Shown: one piece after another, positions 26,155 through 34,915 of the stretch
Position numbering within the stretch: the stretch's first letter is position 1
How the letters are laid out: every line of letters begins with the position of its first letter
From: Perkinsela sp. pyNocScin1
Taxonomy: Eukaryota; Euglenozoa; Kinetoplastea; Prokinetoplastida; Perkinselidae
Reading direction: 5' to 3'
Assembly: GCA_964019655.1 (NCBI GenBank)
Contig: CAXHTR010000006.1
Span: 248,001-312,000, forward strand
DNA: 64,000 nucleotides
Position numbers and translations under genes: made by a program
The notes under the pieces: generated by a model
Seen by the model: the letters and a program-made list of their open reading frames with translations, nothing else
Told to the model about the DNA's origin: nothing
Database searches by the model: none

Positions 26155-26736
26155 CTATGACCATTGGCGAATCGGCCCAGTGAAATCTTTCGCAGCTGCG
26201 TAGTTCATTGCACAGCCGTCTCGCAGCCCGTACTTCCTCGGGTGGTCAAAGTGGATCATGGGGAGCGCGCCGCTCTGCCATGGCGCGATCTGCATAGAAT
26301 TTACGCTTATGCCCTTCTCTAACTCGACACCTGGAAAAGCGTGGAATGAAATTTTCGACGAGCTCTCCGTGATCGGCGGGCTGTAGCTATACACGCACAA
26401 TGCGCACTGGTGGCAGTCCTTGAGGCGCAGCTGGTTGCAGCAGAGCACGAAGAGACAGTCTGTGCAGTGTCGGATGCACACAGTCGCGCCGGAGATAGGG
26501 ATGAAGACCGTGCATGCGCGTAAGTACTCGATCGTCACCTGCCCGCCGTACGGAATCGCGTCAGTGAAAGCAAACGCTTCGTTTCGGTAGCCCGCGATGC
26601 GTATCTGCTTCGCTGTGACTGTGCGTGTTTTCTTCGTGTCAGCCAGCTGAAGGTTATCGATCTGTGTGCTGATGGCGCACGCTGTAGCAGCTGAGTCTGG
26701 ACAGATATCAATTGTTCGTTGGACGCATGTTTGCAT
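26155..26736 (-). CDS. TBCC/C-CAP domain protein (tubulin cofactor C-like)
   Basis: 193 residues forming mainly a right-handed beta helix of the C-CAP/TBCC type: GGQVTIEYLRACTVFIPI, ATVCIRHCTDCLFVLCCNQL, RLKDCHQCALCVYSYSPP, then KISFHAFPG. The C-terminal lobe matches the tubulin cofactor C/RP2 fold. Cofactor C is the GTPase activator in the tubulin-folding supercomplex; its catalytic arginine lies in a Q-x-R motif, here NQLRLKDCH. The N-terminal spectrin-like domain of full cofactor C is missing, so a shortened TBCC or another TBCC-domain protein is possible. Another tubulin cofactor (A) lies at 35579. Confidence 0.65.
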   Translation of the reverse strand: MQTCVQRTIDICPDSAATACAISTQIDNLQLADTKKTRTVTAKQIRIAGYRNEAFAFTDAIPYGGQVTIEYLRACTVFIPISGATVCIRHCTDCLFVLCCNQLRLKDCHQCALCVYSYSPPITESSSKISFHAFPGVELEKGISVNSMQIAPWQSGALPMIHFDHPRKYGLRDGCAMNYAAAKDFTGPIRQWS

Positions 26737-26885
26737 TTGAATTTGAACGAGATGAAATGCTCATCTTTACTTGTATTTAAAAGAAAATTCGCCTTCCGCA
26801 TTCTACTGCAAGTGAGCGAATCTTTGACGCATCTTTCTCAAAACTTTTCGCATTCAGCATTTCCACAGGAGTGATTATTGGCGTA

Positions 26886-28025
26886 TCAGTCCTCCACCTT
26901 AATCCCAGAGAAGATGTACCCTGCGTGCGGGTCCTGCTGCACGATTGGGTGGGTGCAGTTCGGGATGACTTGATACGACCGCGAGCTGAGCTCAACTACC
27001 TCCGCCTGCACCATCGCATACCCGCGCACCGCCCCGTCCGCTGACCGCTGTGCACCCGCCCTGTGGCGCCTCCGCTGCAGGCCTTCGAGCGCCGAGAGCG
27101 TCGACGAGAACACAGCGAAGGACCCGCCGATCTCGAGTAGCGGAAAGAGTATGTCGAACCAGCCATCGGCGTCCACGTGGCTCGCGATGACGAGCGACGT
27201 GCAGCGCTTGCCCGCAAAGCGCTCGTGGAGGCCCTCAGCAGACTCGCTGCTCGGCGTATGAATGGGAACGTACGCGGGGTCAGCGGTGTCCACCCCGAGC
27301 ATCTCGACGAAGCGCTGCTTCATCTTATATTTTGGCGTTTGGACGTGCATGAGGCTTCCCACGTCAAAGTCTTCGCTTAACTTCCTCGCCGCGCAGTGGA
27401 TCTGCAGAATGGCCGCCGTGAGGACGCCGAGGCTCTCGTCGAGGACAATGGTGTGCGACGCAGCAAAGACGCCAGCCTTGTCAATCATGTACTGCACCGC
27501 GTGGTGGTGCAAGAAGACGTCACCGTAGACTTGACGCGGTTGGCAGACGTCGCGAAGCGCCGGGCGGCGCAGATAAAAACAGTTCTCGTACTGGGCCGAC
27601 TTCTTCTGGATGTACTTGCGCTGGGCGAAGTCAGACTTGCCCTCGAACGTCTGGCTGCCGGCGATGAGCTGCGGCACGATCTCGTCGAGCTTCGCCTGCG
27701 CCTTGAGCTGCTCGATGGCGGTAGCGTCGACCGCTTGCGCAGAGGACGTGTCCTCGAGATTGCGGTTGTCCTTCTGGTCGCCGCTCACGGCAACAGCGTG
27801 CGGCTCTGGGCGCGCGCGGTCAGCTTCTGTGGCGGCGACGAACTTTCCCTCTGCCTTGGCGTACTTGACGAAGGTGTTGTACGCGTGCCCCGCGAGGCTC
27901 TCGAGGTTGACGTAGCCGTGCGCGCCGATCTTCTTGCGCGCGTTCTTGTAGACTTTGAAGAGCTGGTAGACTCTGCCGCCTTCGAGCACCACGTGGTCGC
28001 CGAGCTGGATGAGTTCTGCTGTCAT
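26886..28025 (-). CDS. TRM6: tRNA m1A58 methyltransferase non-catalytic subunit TRM6
   Basis: 379 residues. Partner of the catalytic TRM61 in N1-methylation of A58 in tRNA; TRM6 shares the fold but lacks the methyl-donor site. Family marks: N-terminal strand LGDHVVLEGGRVYQLFKVYK, the stretch DNRNLEDTSSAQAV, then the very conserved IVPQLIAGSQTFEGKSDFAQ and KYIQKKSAQYENCFYLRR. The C-terminal lobe includes SGIKVED at the end. In yeast (Gcd10) it was found through initiator tRNA stability. The start is the only ATG near the conserved N-terminus. Confidence 0.88.
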   Translation of the reverse strand: MTAELIQLGDHVVLEGGRVYQLFKVYKNARKKIGAHGYVNLESLAGHAYNTFVKYAKAEGKFVAATEADRARPEPHAVAVSGDQKDNRNLEDTSSAQAVDATAIEQLKAQAKLDEIVPQLIAGSQTFEGKSDFAQRKYIQKKSAQYENCFYLRRPALRDVCQPRQVYGDVFLHHHAVQYMIDKAGVFAASHTIVLDESLGVLTAAILQIHCAARKLSEDFDVGSLMHVQTPKYKMKQRFVEMLGVDTADPAYVPIHTPSSESAEGLHERFAGKRCTSLVIASHVDADGWFDILFPLLEIGGSFAVFSSTLSALEGLQRRRHRAGAQRSADGAVRGYAMVQAEVVELSSRSYQVIPNCTHPIVQQDPHAGYIFSGIKVED

Positions 28026-28647
28026 GCGTATGTGATAATAGGGGATAACAAGTTAAAGTGAAGCGCTCGCAGCAGTGAAAAGAAGAATTTCAAGATTCAA
28101 AAATGTCCGTTGGCAAAAATCGTATTAAGTGAGATAAATGACTGACAGGGCGACTTTGGAGCAAATTACACTCAGCTTTTTTAACATTGAGCACGTAAAG
28201 TGCAGGTTACTTTACATACAGTAAGGTGTGAAGATGAGCTGACATGATACAAAACCCATCATTCTATGGCAGGCTCGCTGCAGGTGGGCAATTTCCGTAG
28301 AGCTATTACTATTCTGAGCTTCTTGAGACTGACAGAACCACGACTAAATGGACCATGGGCGCTGGCTTTTTTGAGAGCATTTTTGATGAAATTGGTCAGG
28401 AGTGTGAAATGCGTCTACTATTCTATGTTGCGATAGTACAGCGTGCCAAGCAAAGCTCAGTTCGGTAGAGACGCCAAATCGAGTTTCCCGTCAAAGCGGT
28501 CATTTATGAGATTCCATCTTGCGGCATTCGTCGTTGGTGACGCTTTCAGCAACTAAAATCACATTTTAACAAGACAACTTTATGCATAGCATTGACTAAT
28601 AGATGGAAGGTTTCTCCATATAATAACAAAACTTCTACGATTCTATC
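28026..28647 (-). other. intergenic spacer containing an LRR relic
   Basis: 622 bases. The part near 28300-28530 holds decayed LRR sequence (separate entry). The rest is AT-rich with no recognised feature. Confidence 0.45.
28300..28530 (-). pseudogene. LRR gene relic
   Basis: On the minus strand 28530-28460 reads RWNLINDRFDGKLDLASLP, a near-perfect LRR unit of this family, followed at once by an in-frame TGA. Near 28335-28305 another unit-like piece, SRGSVSLKKLRIVIAL, occurs with stops between. There is no start codon. It sits directly 3' of the intact LRR gene at 28648-29643, so it is probably a decayed tandem copy. Confidence 0.6.
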
Positions 28648-29643
28648 TCAATGAAAATCAGGGAACGTGAATCTCGGCGGGTGAATCACAGTGCCATTCG
28701 CGTCGACGAGGGCTTCCAGTCTATCTTCATCGACCATTATCCATCCGTCGAAGGGCTCCGGCATGTCATGCACGACAATATTGCCTTCAAACGCATTGCG
28801 ATAAAGTGTCATGAGATTTAGGTTAGGTGGGAGGCTACCGAGCTCGATCTTGCCGCAAAAGGCGTTGTTGTCGATAGACACATCTGTGATCGACGGGGGA
28901 AGTTTGCGAAGATTGACAACGCCCGTAAAAAGGTTGTGATCGATGTACAGCTGAGTGAGCGCAGCGGGCAGGTGCTCAAGGTCCGCCGTGCCGCACAGCC
29001 GGTTGTATCCGACTGATAGCACGCTGAGCTTGCTCGGCAACGTCCGGAAATCAAAACTCCCGGCAAAGTGATTTTCCCGTATGGAAAGATCAGTCATGGT
29101 GTCTGCAAGTTTCCGTGTGTCGATCGAGCCCTCGAAAGCGTTCCCACAGATATTCAAGATTTTGATTGTTTTTGGCAGAGCTGCGAAATCGAAGCTTCCT
29201 GAAAAATTGTTGTAGTAAAGCGTGAGATTGACCATATTCCGCGGGATGTCCTGCGTCTGCACAGTGCCCGCGACGCGCGCAGATATCAATGTGAAATCCT
29301 TGAGGCTCGATGGAAGCTTCTGTACGTCGAGGGTTCCACCCACAAAAGACTCATTGAGCTTAAAGCTCTCGACCGTACTTGGGATGTATGATAGGTCGAG
29401 ACCAGCGATGTCGAAGCAATAATGCCATTTTATCTCGCGGACGCTGCCGTCTTCGTCCATTTTGACCCCTTTCCAATCTGCAATGTCAAGATATTGGCCA
29501 TGGAAATCTTTCGTCCATCCAGCTTCACATTTCTGCATCATCATCTCGAGGAGCGCCTGCGCAGGGAGCATCGTGCAGTCCACCTTGCCGATGCCCGAAG
29601 GGTCATCCGTGCGTGATAGTGTGACAAGATGATGGAAGTTCAT
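28648..29643 (-). CDS. leucine-rich repeat protein, type A
   Basis: 331 residues, the longest intact minus-strand LRR member here. Leader MNFHHLVTLSRTDDPSGIGK is less hydrophobic than in other members, so secretion is less certain. The cap is YLDIADWKGVKMDEDGSVRE (cap cysteine replaced). About ten units, for example FSGSFDFAALPKTIKILNI, FAGSFDFRTLPSKLSVLSV and FTGVVNLRKLPPSITDVSI. The tail DGWIMVDEDRLEALVDANGT resembles the tail in the relic at 14194. It stands alone among housekeeping genes, about 10 kb from the main LRR block. Confidence 0.8.
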   Translation of the reverse strand: MNFHHLVTLSRTDDPSGIGKVDCTMLPAQALLEMMMQKCEAGWTKDFHGQYLDIADWKGVKMDEDGSVREIKWHYCFDIAGLDLSYIPSTVESFKLNESFVGGTLDVQKLPSSLKDFTLISARVAGTVQTQDIPRNMVNLTLYYNNFSGSFDFAALPKTIKILNICGNAFEGSIDTRKLADTMTDLSIRENHFAGSFDFRTLPSKLSVLSVGYNRLCGTADLEHLPAALTQLYIDHNLFTGVVNLRKLPPSITDVSIDNNAFCGKIELGSLPPNLNLMTLYRNAFEGNIVVHDMPEPFDGWIMVDEDRLEALVDANGTVIHPPRFTFPDFH

Positions 29644-30119
29644 TTGAGTTTAATGTTACTACGTGATGAGGCACGTATTGTCGAGCGCGAACGTGCGGTC
29701 GAAAAATGATTGCGCAGGAACAACAATGAACAATCAAGTTGACAGCGTAGCCGGTGGGAATTCACCCGCTACAGTCGCTTTACATTCGTGCTTTGTTTCG
29801 AGTAAGCTTCGTGCTTTTGTTCGCTGTAAGCTTAATGTAACGGCTCTTCTTGAATATGGCGAGACAAGCATATTTCTTCATGAAGCCGCTCAGCTTCTTT
29901 ATGGAGCCACCTAGAGGCGAGTGCTTGTGTGGCTGGACGCGGTGCATGATATCTTGCTGAGCATTTTTGACCGAAAGAGTTGCAAAGCAATAATATTTGA
30001 TTTACATAAAGAAGAATCGTCAGCTTTTCGAATGAAAATTTTTATATTTCTACGGGATAGGCATCCGGTTCGTTATATTCTCTATATGATATCATTAGCG
30101 ATGTTTCGTCGGATCACAT
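29644..30119 (-). other. intergenic spacer
   Basis: 476 bases. A plus-strand frame of about 83 codons exists (29663-29914) but runs against the cluster direction and matches nothing. No RNA gene recognised. Confidence 0.4.
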
Positions 30120-30581
30120 CTACTTGGTCATCATCTTGAATTTGCGCTGGCACTCGGCGCGGATCTTGGCAGCATCGTTGGCGTAGCGCTTTTTCTCAGC
30201 TGGGCTGATGGAATTCCACTTCTTGGCGAGTTTCTTCATGACCGCCTGCGCAGCTTTGATGCCGGTGATACCTTTCGTGAAGTTCTTCTTCGTGAAGACT
30301 GTGTACGCGGAGGCTTTGAGGCCCTTCACGACAGCTTTGCGCTGATCAACGATCTTACGGTTCGCATTGGCGATGGCGATATACTTCTTCTGCTGCGCAG
30401 CGCTCAGGGCTTTGTATGCAGACATACGCTCACCGGATGTCGTCTTGGCTCCAGCCTGGGCGCGGACGTACAGTAGGGCTGGGTGAGTGCAAAGGGACGC
30501 GCCTTTCTTTGGCTGAGAGACGATCTTGCGCATGGCAGTGCTCATGCTGCGGGCGGCGGTGCTGAAGAGCTTGCTGAACAT
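30120..30581 (-). CDS. mitochondrial HMG-box-like nucleoid protein
   Basis: 153 residues from the ATG at 30581. Upstream the frame reads through a pyrimidine tract with CTTCGCAG, the expected acceptor, so longer starts are rejected. The first approximately 22 residues (MFSKLFSTAARSMSTAMRK) form a clear mitochondrial import signal. The rest is lysine/alanine-rich: a first HMG-like segment ending SAAQQKKYIAIANANRKIV and a second, AVMKKLAKKWNSISPAEKKR, with the HMG W and K-K-x-Y. It probably packages mitochondrial DNA, comparable with TFAM/Abf2 or the kinetoplast-associated KAP proteins; the exact group is uncertain. Confidence 0.68.
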   Translation of the reverse strand: MFSKLFSTAARSMSTAMRKIVSQPKKGASLCTHPALLYVRAQAGAKTTSGERMSAYKALSAAQQKKYIAIANANRKIVDQRKAVVKGLKASAYTVFTKKNFTKGITGIKAAQAVMKKLAKKWNSISPAEKKRYANDAAKIRAECQRKFKMMTK

Positions 30582-30696
30582 TGGAATTTGAAGTAGGAGC
30601 GAAAGTACTGCGAAGAAAACATACACGGGCGCAAGTAAGGATGAGGAGAAAAACGTACAGTGTTCCAAAAAAGACAAAAAAATGCATCAGCAGTAC

Positions 30697-30766
30697 GCTG
30701 TTACTCTCTCACTCGGACCTGTGGTCCATCCGAAGGTGTCCTAAGGGTGAGCGATGGATCATCATG
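30697..30766 (-). ncRNA. snoRNA-like repeat, copy 1
   Basis: A stretch of about 70 bases almost identical to 30937-31006. It contains GAAGGTGTCCTAAGG on the plus strand, matching a conserved LSU rRNA segment as I remember it, so a minus-strand transcript would be antisense to rRNA. The minus strand also has a box C-like ATGATGA near its 5' end and a perfect GGACC-ACA-GGTCC hairpin. No canonical box D (CTGA) was found at the 3' end, so the class is unproven. Confidence 0.45.
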
Positions 30767-30936
30767 TCGGATGGGTGAAAAATGACAGATATGATATCAG
30801 CCAAAAGGTAGCCAACTCCAGGACTTGTCTGCATGCACTACCGATGGATCAATAGTGTGGGACTCGTCTTCTATGGATTACTCATCATGATGGAAAGGGG
30901 ATCTTGGAAACATAAAAAAGAAGATCAGAAGAGGTT

Positions 30937-31006
30937 GCTGTGACTCTCTCACGCGGACCTTTTGTCCGTCCGAAGGTGTCCTAAGGTTCAGCGATGGATC
31001 ATCATA
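30937..31006 (-). ncRNA. snoRNA-like repeat, copy 2
   Basis: Second copy, displaced by exactly 240 bases. The rRNA-like core AAGGTGTCCTAAGG and GCGATGGATCATCAT are unchanged. The hairpin changed to CGGAC-AAAAG-GTCCG (minus strand) and stays paired, which suggests selection on an RNA structure. Box C-like ATGATGA is kept. It lies in the spacer between two minus-strand genes, as snoRNAs do in trypanosome polycistrons. Confidence 0.45.
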
Positions 31007-31144
31007 TGAAAGGTGGCAATGATGTAAAGCATACGCAGAGGGCTGGCGAGGTACATTTAAAGAGATAAGTACAGGTTTGTGGATATAGATTCTGATAGAA
31101 AGCGTACGACTGCGGCAGGAAACTACACAACGGAGACCTGACTT

Positions 31145-31627
31145 CTATGGCGTTAAAGCGTGGCGTCCGTAAGGAGTCGTCACGACTCGAACGTCGATAA
31201 TCTGCGGATCCTTTGGAATCATGTTCGTGAGCTTGATGGCGTAACGACGCTTGTTGATGGTGAGTGCGATGACTGAAAGAATCAACACTCCAGCAAGGGC
31301 GCAGCATATCCACAGAATGACACGATTTTTACGCTCTCGTATCTTTGAAACATTCTTCTCAAGCACTTGATCGAGTATTTCACTTTCATCATCCGCGGGA
31401 TCATCAGCCCTCGCGTCATCGATGCTATCCTCATCATCTGTGTTCGTCGACTCCCACCCGATCCATCCAAGTAGCGTAGAGAGGTAGGATGGCTCTTCCA
31501 CGGCGGTGCTTGTTTCTTCTTCGTGAGTGTTCGTGAGAGGTGCCTCGGCTGGATCCGCCGCAGTAGTTTCAGCTGCTGCTACGCTCAACAGGGCATAGAA
31601 GACGATTCCTGCTCGTAAAGCTTGCAT
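31145..31627 (-). CDS. unidentified type I membrane protein with acidic ectodomain
   Basis: 160 residues from the ATG at 31627; longer frames would run into the SURF1 gene. A signal peptide (MQALRAGIVFYALLSVAAAE) is followed by a strongly acidic, Thr/Glu/Asp-rich segment, then an N-V-S-K site and basic RERKNR, a single membrane helix ILWICCALAGVLILSVIALT, and a basic tail (INKRRYAIKLTNMI...). No family recognised. The layout fits a small secretory-pathway or surface protein. Confidence 0.6.
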   Translation of the reverse strand: MQALRAGIVFYALLSVAAAETTAADPAEAPLTNTHEEETSTAVEEPSYLSTLLGWIGWESTNTDDEDSIDDARADDPADDESEILDQVLEKNVSKIRERKNRVILWICCALAGVLILSVIALTINKRRYAIKLTNMIPKDPQIIDVRVVTTPYGRHALTP

Positions 31628-31700
31628 CGTACAAATATCCAAAAACAATGTGTGTGGATAATCGAACCAAGCCAAAGTTAACTGGCTATACCTGATGTCC

Positions 31701-32720
31701 CTACTGCTTACGCGAAGTTTTTGCAGTGACGTCCAGCTTACCGGAAAGCTTTTCAGCGGCATTTTTGGCGAACGTGGGCTTTGACATTTTGATTGTGTGA
31801 TCTATGTAGCGCTTCAAAAATCGGACTGATATGGCAGAGCAGGCAAACCAGAACACGGCATACTGCAAGTGCACGTTTGGCGATATCGTGTATGACCTTC
31901 TATGATGAGCAGATGACCGCTTCGGGAAAATCTCTCCATCAACCACAACGCGCGCAGTATCGTCCTCGTCGTACATCGTAACGTAATAGTGGCGCGGAAG
32001 GTGCGTGGGTGGTAGTTCAGGCTTTGGCTCGATGTTTTCTTCCACTGGTGCTGCGGAAGCTTCAAGAAACATGTCCTCCCCTCCACTTTCGACATGGTGC
32101 TGGGCGGCAAGGTCATCTGTGTACGCGGTGGCAATCTCGGCAGGGCGTATGACTGGGAAGCTCAGGCCGATCTTTCGATGGTACCCCTGGGTGTACAAGT
32201 TCCACCAGGAAGCGAAGTCTTCTTCGTAAAGGATGTGCCCCTTGAGCGTTTTGAGGGCCTTTGTCGTCTTCCGCAGATATTTTTGAAAATGCGTCTCACT
32301 GCGGACCGCATCATTTGGCACCCAGCCGATATTGACAAGAAGAAGCGATTGGTCTTTCGCAACGCGGAACGGCGTAAAGACAAAGAAGCCGCTTGGCGAG
32401 TCGCCCCATTTCTTCGACCCAGTTGCGGACTGGAGTTGCGAGGGTAGACCGCTTTTGCCCTCGACGAGGTCCGGGCACTGGCGCGGTCCAACGAGGACGC
32501 TGCCCTTGAAGTCAAAGGTTCCTTCGATGGCAACTCTTTGGTACATGGGCGGTACAGGTGTACCCGGCGGCGGTAGCTCCGTTAGCTCGTGATTGTTCAG
32601 AGTCTGCTGTGATTCCAGCAGCCGCTTCTTCCACTGGCGGCGGTACAGCTGCCACATACCGCAGTTGAAAAACAGCGTCGCGCCAGCTCCATAGAGAAGC
32701 GTCGTAGCAGTAAATTTCAT
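31701..32720 (-). CDS. SURF1: SURF1-like cytochrome c oxidase assembly factor
   Basis: 339 residues. Inner-mitochondrial-membrane protein that helps insert heme a in COX1. SURF1 marks: the first membrane helix ending in MWQLYRRQWKKRLLE, the PPP loop (TELPPPGTPVPPMYQRV), strand IEGTFDFKGSVLVGPRQCP, and the second block SGFFVFTPFRV...LLLVNIGWVPND. A second membrane helix lies near the C-terminus (LQYAVFWFACSAISVRFLKR). The middle loop is longer than usual and acidic. It implies an aerobic cytochrome oxidase in this mitochondrion. Confidence 0.9.
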   Translation of the reverse strand: MKFTATTLLYGAGATLFFNCGMWQLYRRQWKKRLLESQQTLNNHELTELPPPGTPVPPMYQRVAIEGTFDFKGSVLVGPRQCPDLVEGKSGLPSQLQSATGSKKWGDSPSGFFVFTPFRVAKDQSLLLVNIGWVPNDAVRSETHFQKYLRKTTKALKTLKGHILYEEDFASWWNLYTQGYHRKIGLSFPVIRPAEIATAYTDDLAAQHHVESGGEDMFLEASAAPVEENIEPKPELPPTHLPRHYYVTMYDEDDTARVVVDGEIFPKRSSAHHRRSYTISPNVHLQYAVFWFACSAISVRFLKRYIDHTIKMSKPTFAKNAAEKLSGKLDVTAKTSRKQ

Positions 32721-32796
32721 TGCATAAGAAGATCAGATATAGAGTAAAAATGAGAATGAGTACGCCAAAATAACAACTTGCGCTAAAACGCGAGAT

Positions 32797-34788
32797 TTAT
32801 AGCCAATCGATGACAGTCTGCGCACTTTCAGTGCAAAATGTGACAAGCTCTTCAGTACTGCATTGTACACCCCGAGCGCTATTCCAGTGCTGCATGATGA
32901 GCGGCCCGAGTACAGAAAAGCGCTGCGAGACAAAGTAGGTTTGTAAAAAAGTGCAAGCTATTGTGGCACCTTCCTTAGTTTTTTCACTAACTTTCAGTGG
33001 GTAAAACGTCTGCATAAGCTGATTTTTTCCGCGACTTAAGATGAACAGGCTTGAGAACAGGAAGATAAAGTACACTTCAGTCAGATTTAAGCCTTCACAA
33101 TCACCCAACTTTTTGGGCAAGTGACTTGGAATCTGTACGAGGAGCGCTTTCGCCATACTACTGTTACCGTCAATGGGAATAGGAAGTTGCTTTGATGCAG
33201 CGGAGACGAAGGTTCGCTGTGAGCGCTGAAAATGAATGAACGTGGCGGCGTACTGCGCATGTGCAAGAATAATTAAATACTGGTCTTGCTGCGGTCCTTC
33301 AGAGCCCTTTCGCAATCCGATTTGGCCAGCCCATGCGATCCAGTGTGCTAATCGTCCCTGAGCACACCGCCGGACGTCACGGGACTCCTCACACAGATGT
33401 TGCAAGATTGGAAGGAGCAACGGGTATCGCTTGAAGAGATAGGTACCATCTTCTCGCGCCGAACGCAAAGCCATCTTCTCGATAAATGCATCAAAAACGA
33501 CAAGAAAATCTCGCGCATGCTTATCTATTGTCTTTTTGAGTGACGAGCCCATACCCGCGTTGGCGCACTTGGTGAAAATAGATGCTAAGCTCTGCGATGC
33601 TGCTTTTCGTGAAGCATCAAGCGAAAGGCCGCTAACGCAGGATATAAGTTTATTCCAAAATCGAATGCGGACAGGTGTATCGATCTTCGCGTCACAGCGC
33701 ATTGCAGAGGCGTTATCATATGGATGTGACGGAAAGGGAAACTTTGCGTTGTTAAGAGCATCTTGGAGCTTCGGAGCATCAAAAGCAGCTTTTTCACCTG
33801 TACCAGGCTCGTGCGCTAGACTTTCCTGCGTCGCAATCCACCATCGCGCATCTGTAGCGTTGGTGCACCTGTCCCAAGTGATAGAAAGTTTGTTCAAACT
33901 AATTGAAAAACCACTGCTATTTTTAAAGACACTCGCTAAAATCTTTTTCGCTTCATCAACGCTGGTTTTAAGGCCACTTACGCCAATTCTATCAGTTGCA
34001 TCCTCATCTGATACAGACAATGGTCGCTTTTTCGATCTTTTGACCATCTTGTATTTCATAGCTCGCAGAAAGTCCAGGAGGATGGACATCCGCGAATTTG
34101 CTCCAATATCGTTATTGTCAAAATAAGCCTTGTCAGCGGCGTCAACGATGGCATTTACCATACTTGGGTCGAGGTCTCGCAATTTTTCCCCACTTAGCTG
34201 CATCGTGAGAAGAAGAATGTCACAGACTATGTTACTTTGTGGCAATGAGCTTTTTCCCAACGCACTGGCAAGAAAAAGGGCAAATGTACCGACAAATGAG
34301 AAGTCATACACTTCTAGCTCGAATAGAAGGCAAAAGAATGTGGATAGATTCCGTAGAGCTACAAGATTTTCAGAGAACTTTGCATCGTAGAGCTGTGTGA
34401 ATTCATCAACGAGCGTTTTTATCAACACTGCGATAGAATGTGCCCCATCACATAACTGTATGACTTTGGGTATCAGTGCGAGTGGGAGGAGTGCAGACGC
34501 TCGCATGCGCACCTCACCTTCACCAAGACCTTGTGTCAAATAGCGCAAGATAGCTCCAGAAATGGCATCTGTTAAGTCATGCGAAGAGTATTGAGCTTGT
34601 TGACCCCTTTCATGAGCTGTTTTCGTGCTAGGGCCATCGAAAAATTCTTTCATAGAATTTAGGAGAACTTGGGCATTCTGAAGCGTAATTTTGTTGATTA
34701 TTCCATTGATAGCCCTCTGTAAGCTCTGGTTTTCGGCGCCATCCGTCCTCATTTTCCTAAGTGTACATCTTTCTTCAGAAATAGACAT
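32797..34788 (-). CDS. NOM1/Sgd1-like nucleolar MIF4G-MA3 protein
   Basis: 663 residues, almost all helical. The MIF4G part spans about residues 25-240 (INKITLQNAQVLLNSMKEFF; RNLSTFFCLLFELEVYDFSF; SRMSILLDFLRAMKYKMVKR). The connecting segment has the diagnostic strand LSITWDRCTNATDARWWIAT, as in NOM1. A C-terminal MA3-like region follows, with WNKLISCVSGLSLDASRKAA. NOM1/Sgd1 works in small-subunit ribosome biogenesis, with eIF4A-like helicases as partners. The usual long acidic N-terminal extension of NOM1 is absent, which is unusual. CWC22 is an alternative MIF4G-MA3 protein but lacks this WWI segment. Confidence 0.72.
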   Translation of the reverse strand: MSISEERCTLRKMRTDGAENQSLQRAINGIINKITLQNAQVLLNSMKEFFDGPSTKTAHERGQQAQYSSHDLTDAISGAILRYLTQGLGEGEVRMRASALLPLALIPKVIQLCDGAHSIAVLIKTLVDEFTQLYDAKFSENLVALRNLSTFFCLLFELEVYDFSFVGTFALFLASALGKSSLPQSNIVCDILLLTMQLSGEKLRDLDPSMVNAIVDAADKAYFDNNDIGANSRMSILLDFLRAMKYKMVKRSKKRPLSVSDEDATDRIGVSGLKTSVDEAKKILASVFKNSSGFSISLNKLSITWDRCTNATDARWWIATQESLAHEPGTGEKAAFDAPKLQDALNNAKFPFPSHPYDNASAMRCDAKIDTPVRIRFWNKLISCVSGLSLDASRKAASQSLASIFTKCANAGMGSSLKKTIDKHARDFLVVFDAFIEKMALRSAREDGTYLFKRYPLLLPILQHLCEESRDVRRCAQGRLAHWIAWAGQIGLRKGSEGPQQDQYLIILAHAQYAATFIHFQRSQRTFVSAASKQLPIPIDGNSSMAKALLVQIPSHLPKKLGDCEGLNLTEVYFIFLFSSLFILSRGKNQLMQTFYPLKVSEKTKEGATIACTFLQTYFVSQRFSVLGPLIMQHWNSARGVQCSTEELVTFCTESAQTVIDWL

Positions 34789-34915
34789 AGAATGATGAAG
34801 ATCGTCTGTGATCCCAAAATATTTGCGAAAAAAAGCCCAAGTTTTAACGGTTCAAAATGAAGGTTCACACTCCTTGATTGATGGGGTCGGCGGTGTCTCA
34901 TATTAACTGTGTTGA

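Noticed and set aside
30582-30677. A hydrophobic N-terminal extension of the HMG-like protein
   Set aside because: The stretch contains the pyrimidine tract and acceptor AG; the protein from 30581 starts with a proper import signal.
30697-31006. The rRNA-like repeats as fragments of an rRNA gene
   Set aside because: Only about 15 bases match rRNA, the flanks do not, and the copies share an unrelated hairpin; a guide RNA explains this better.
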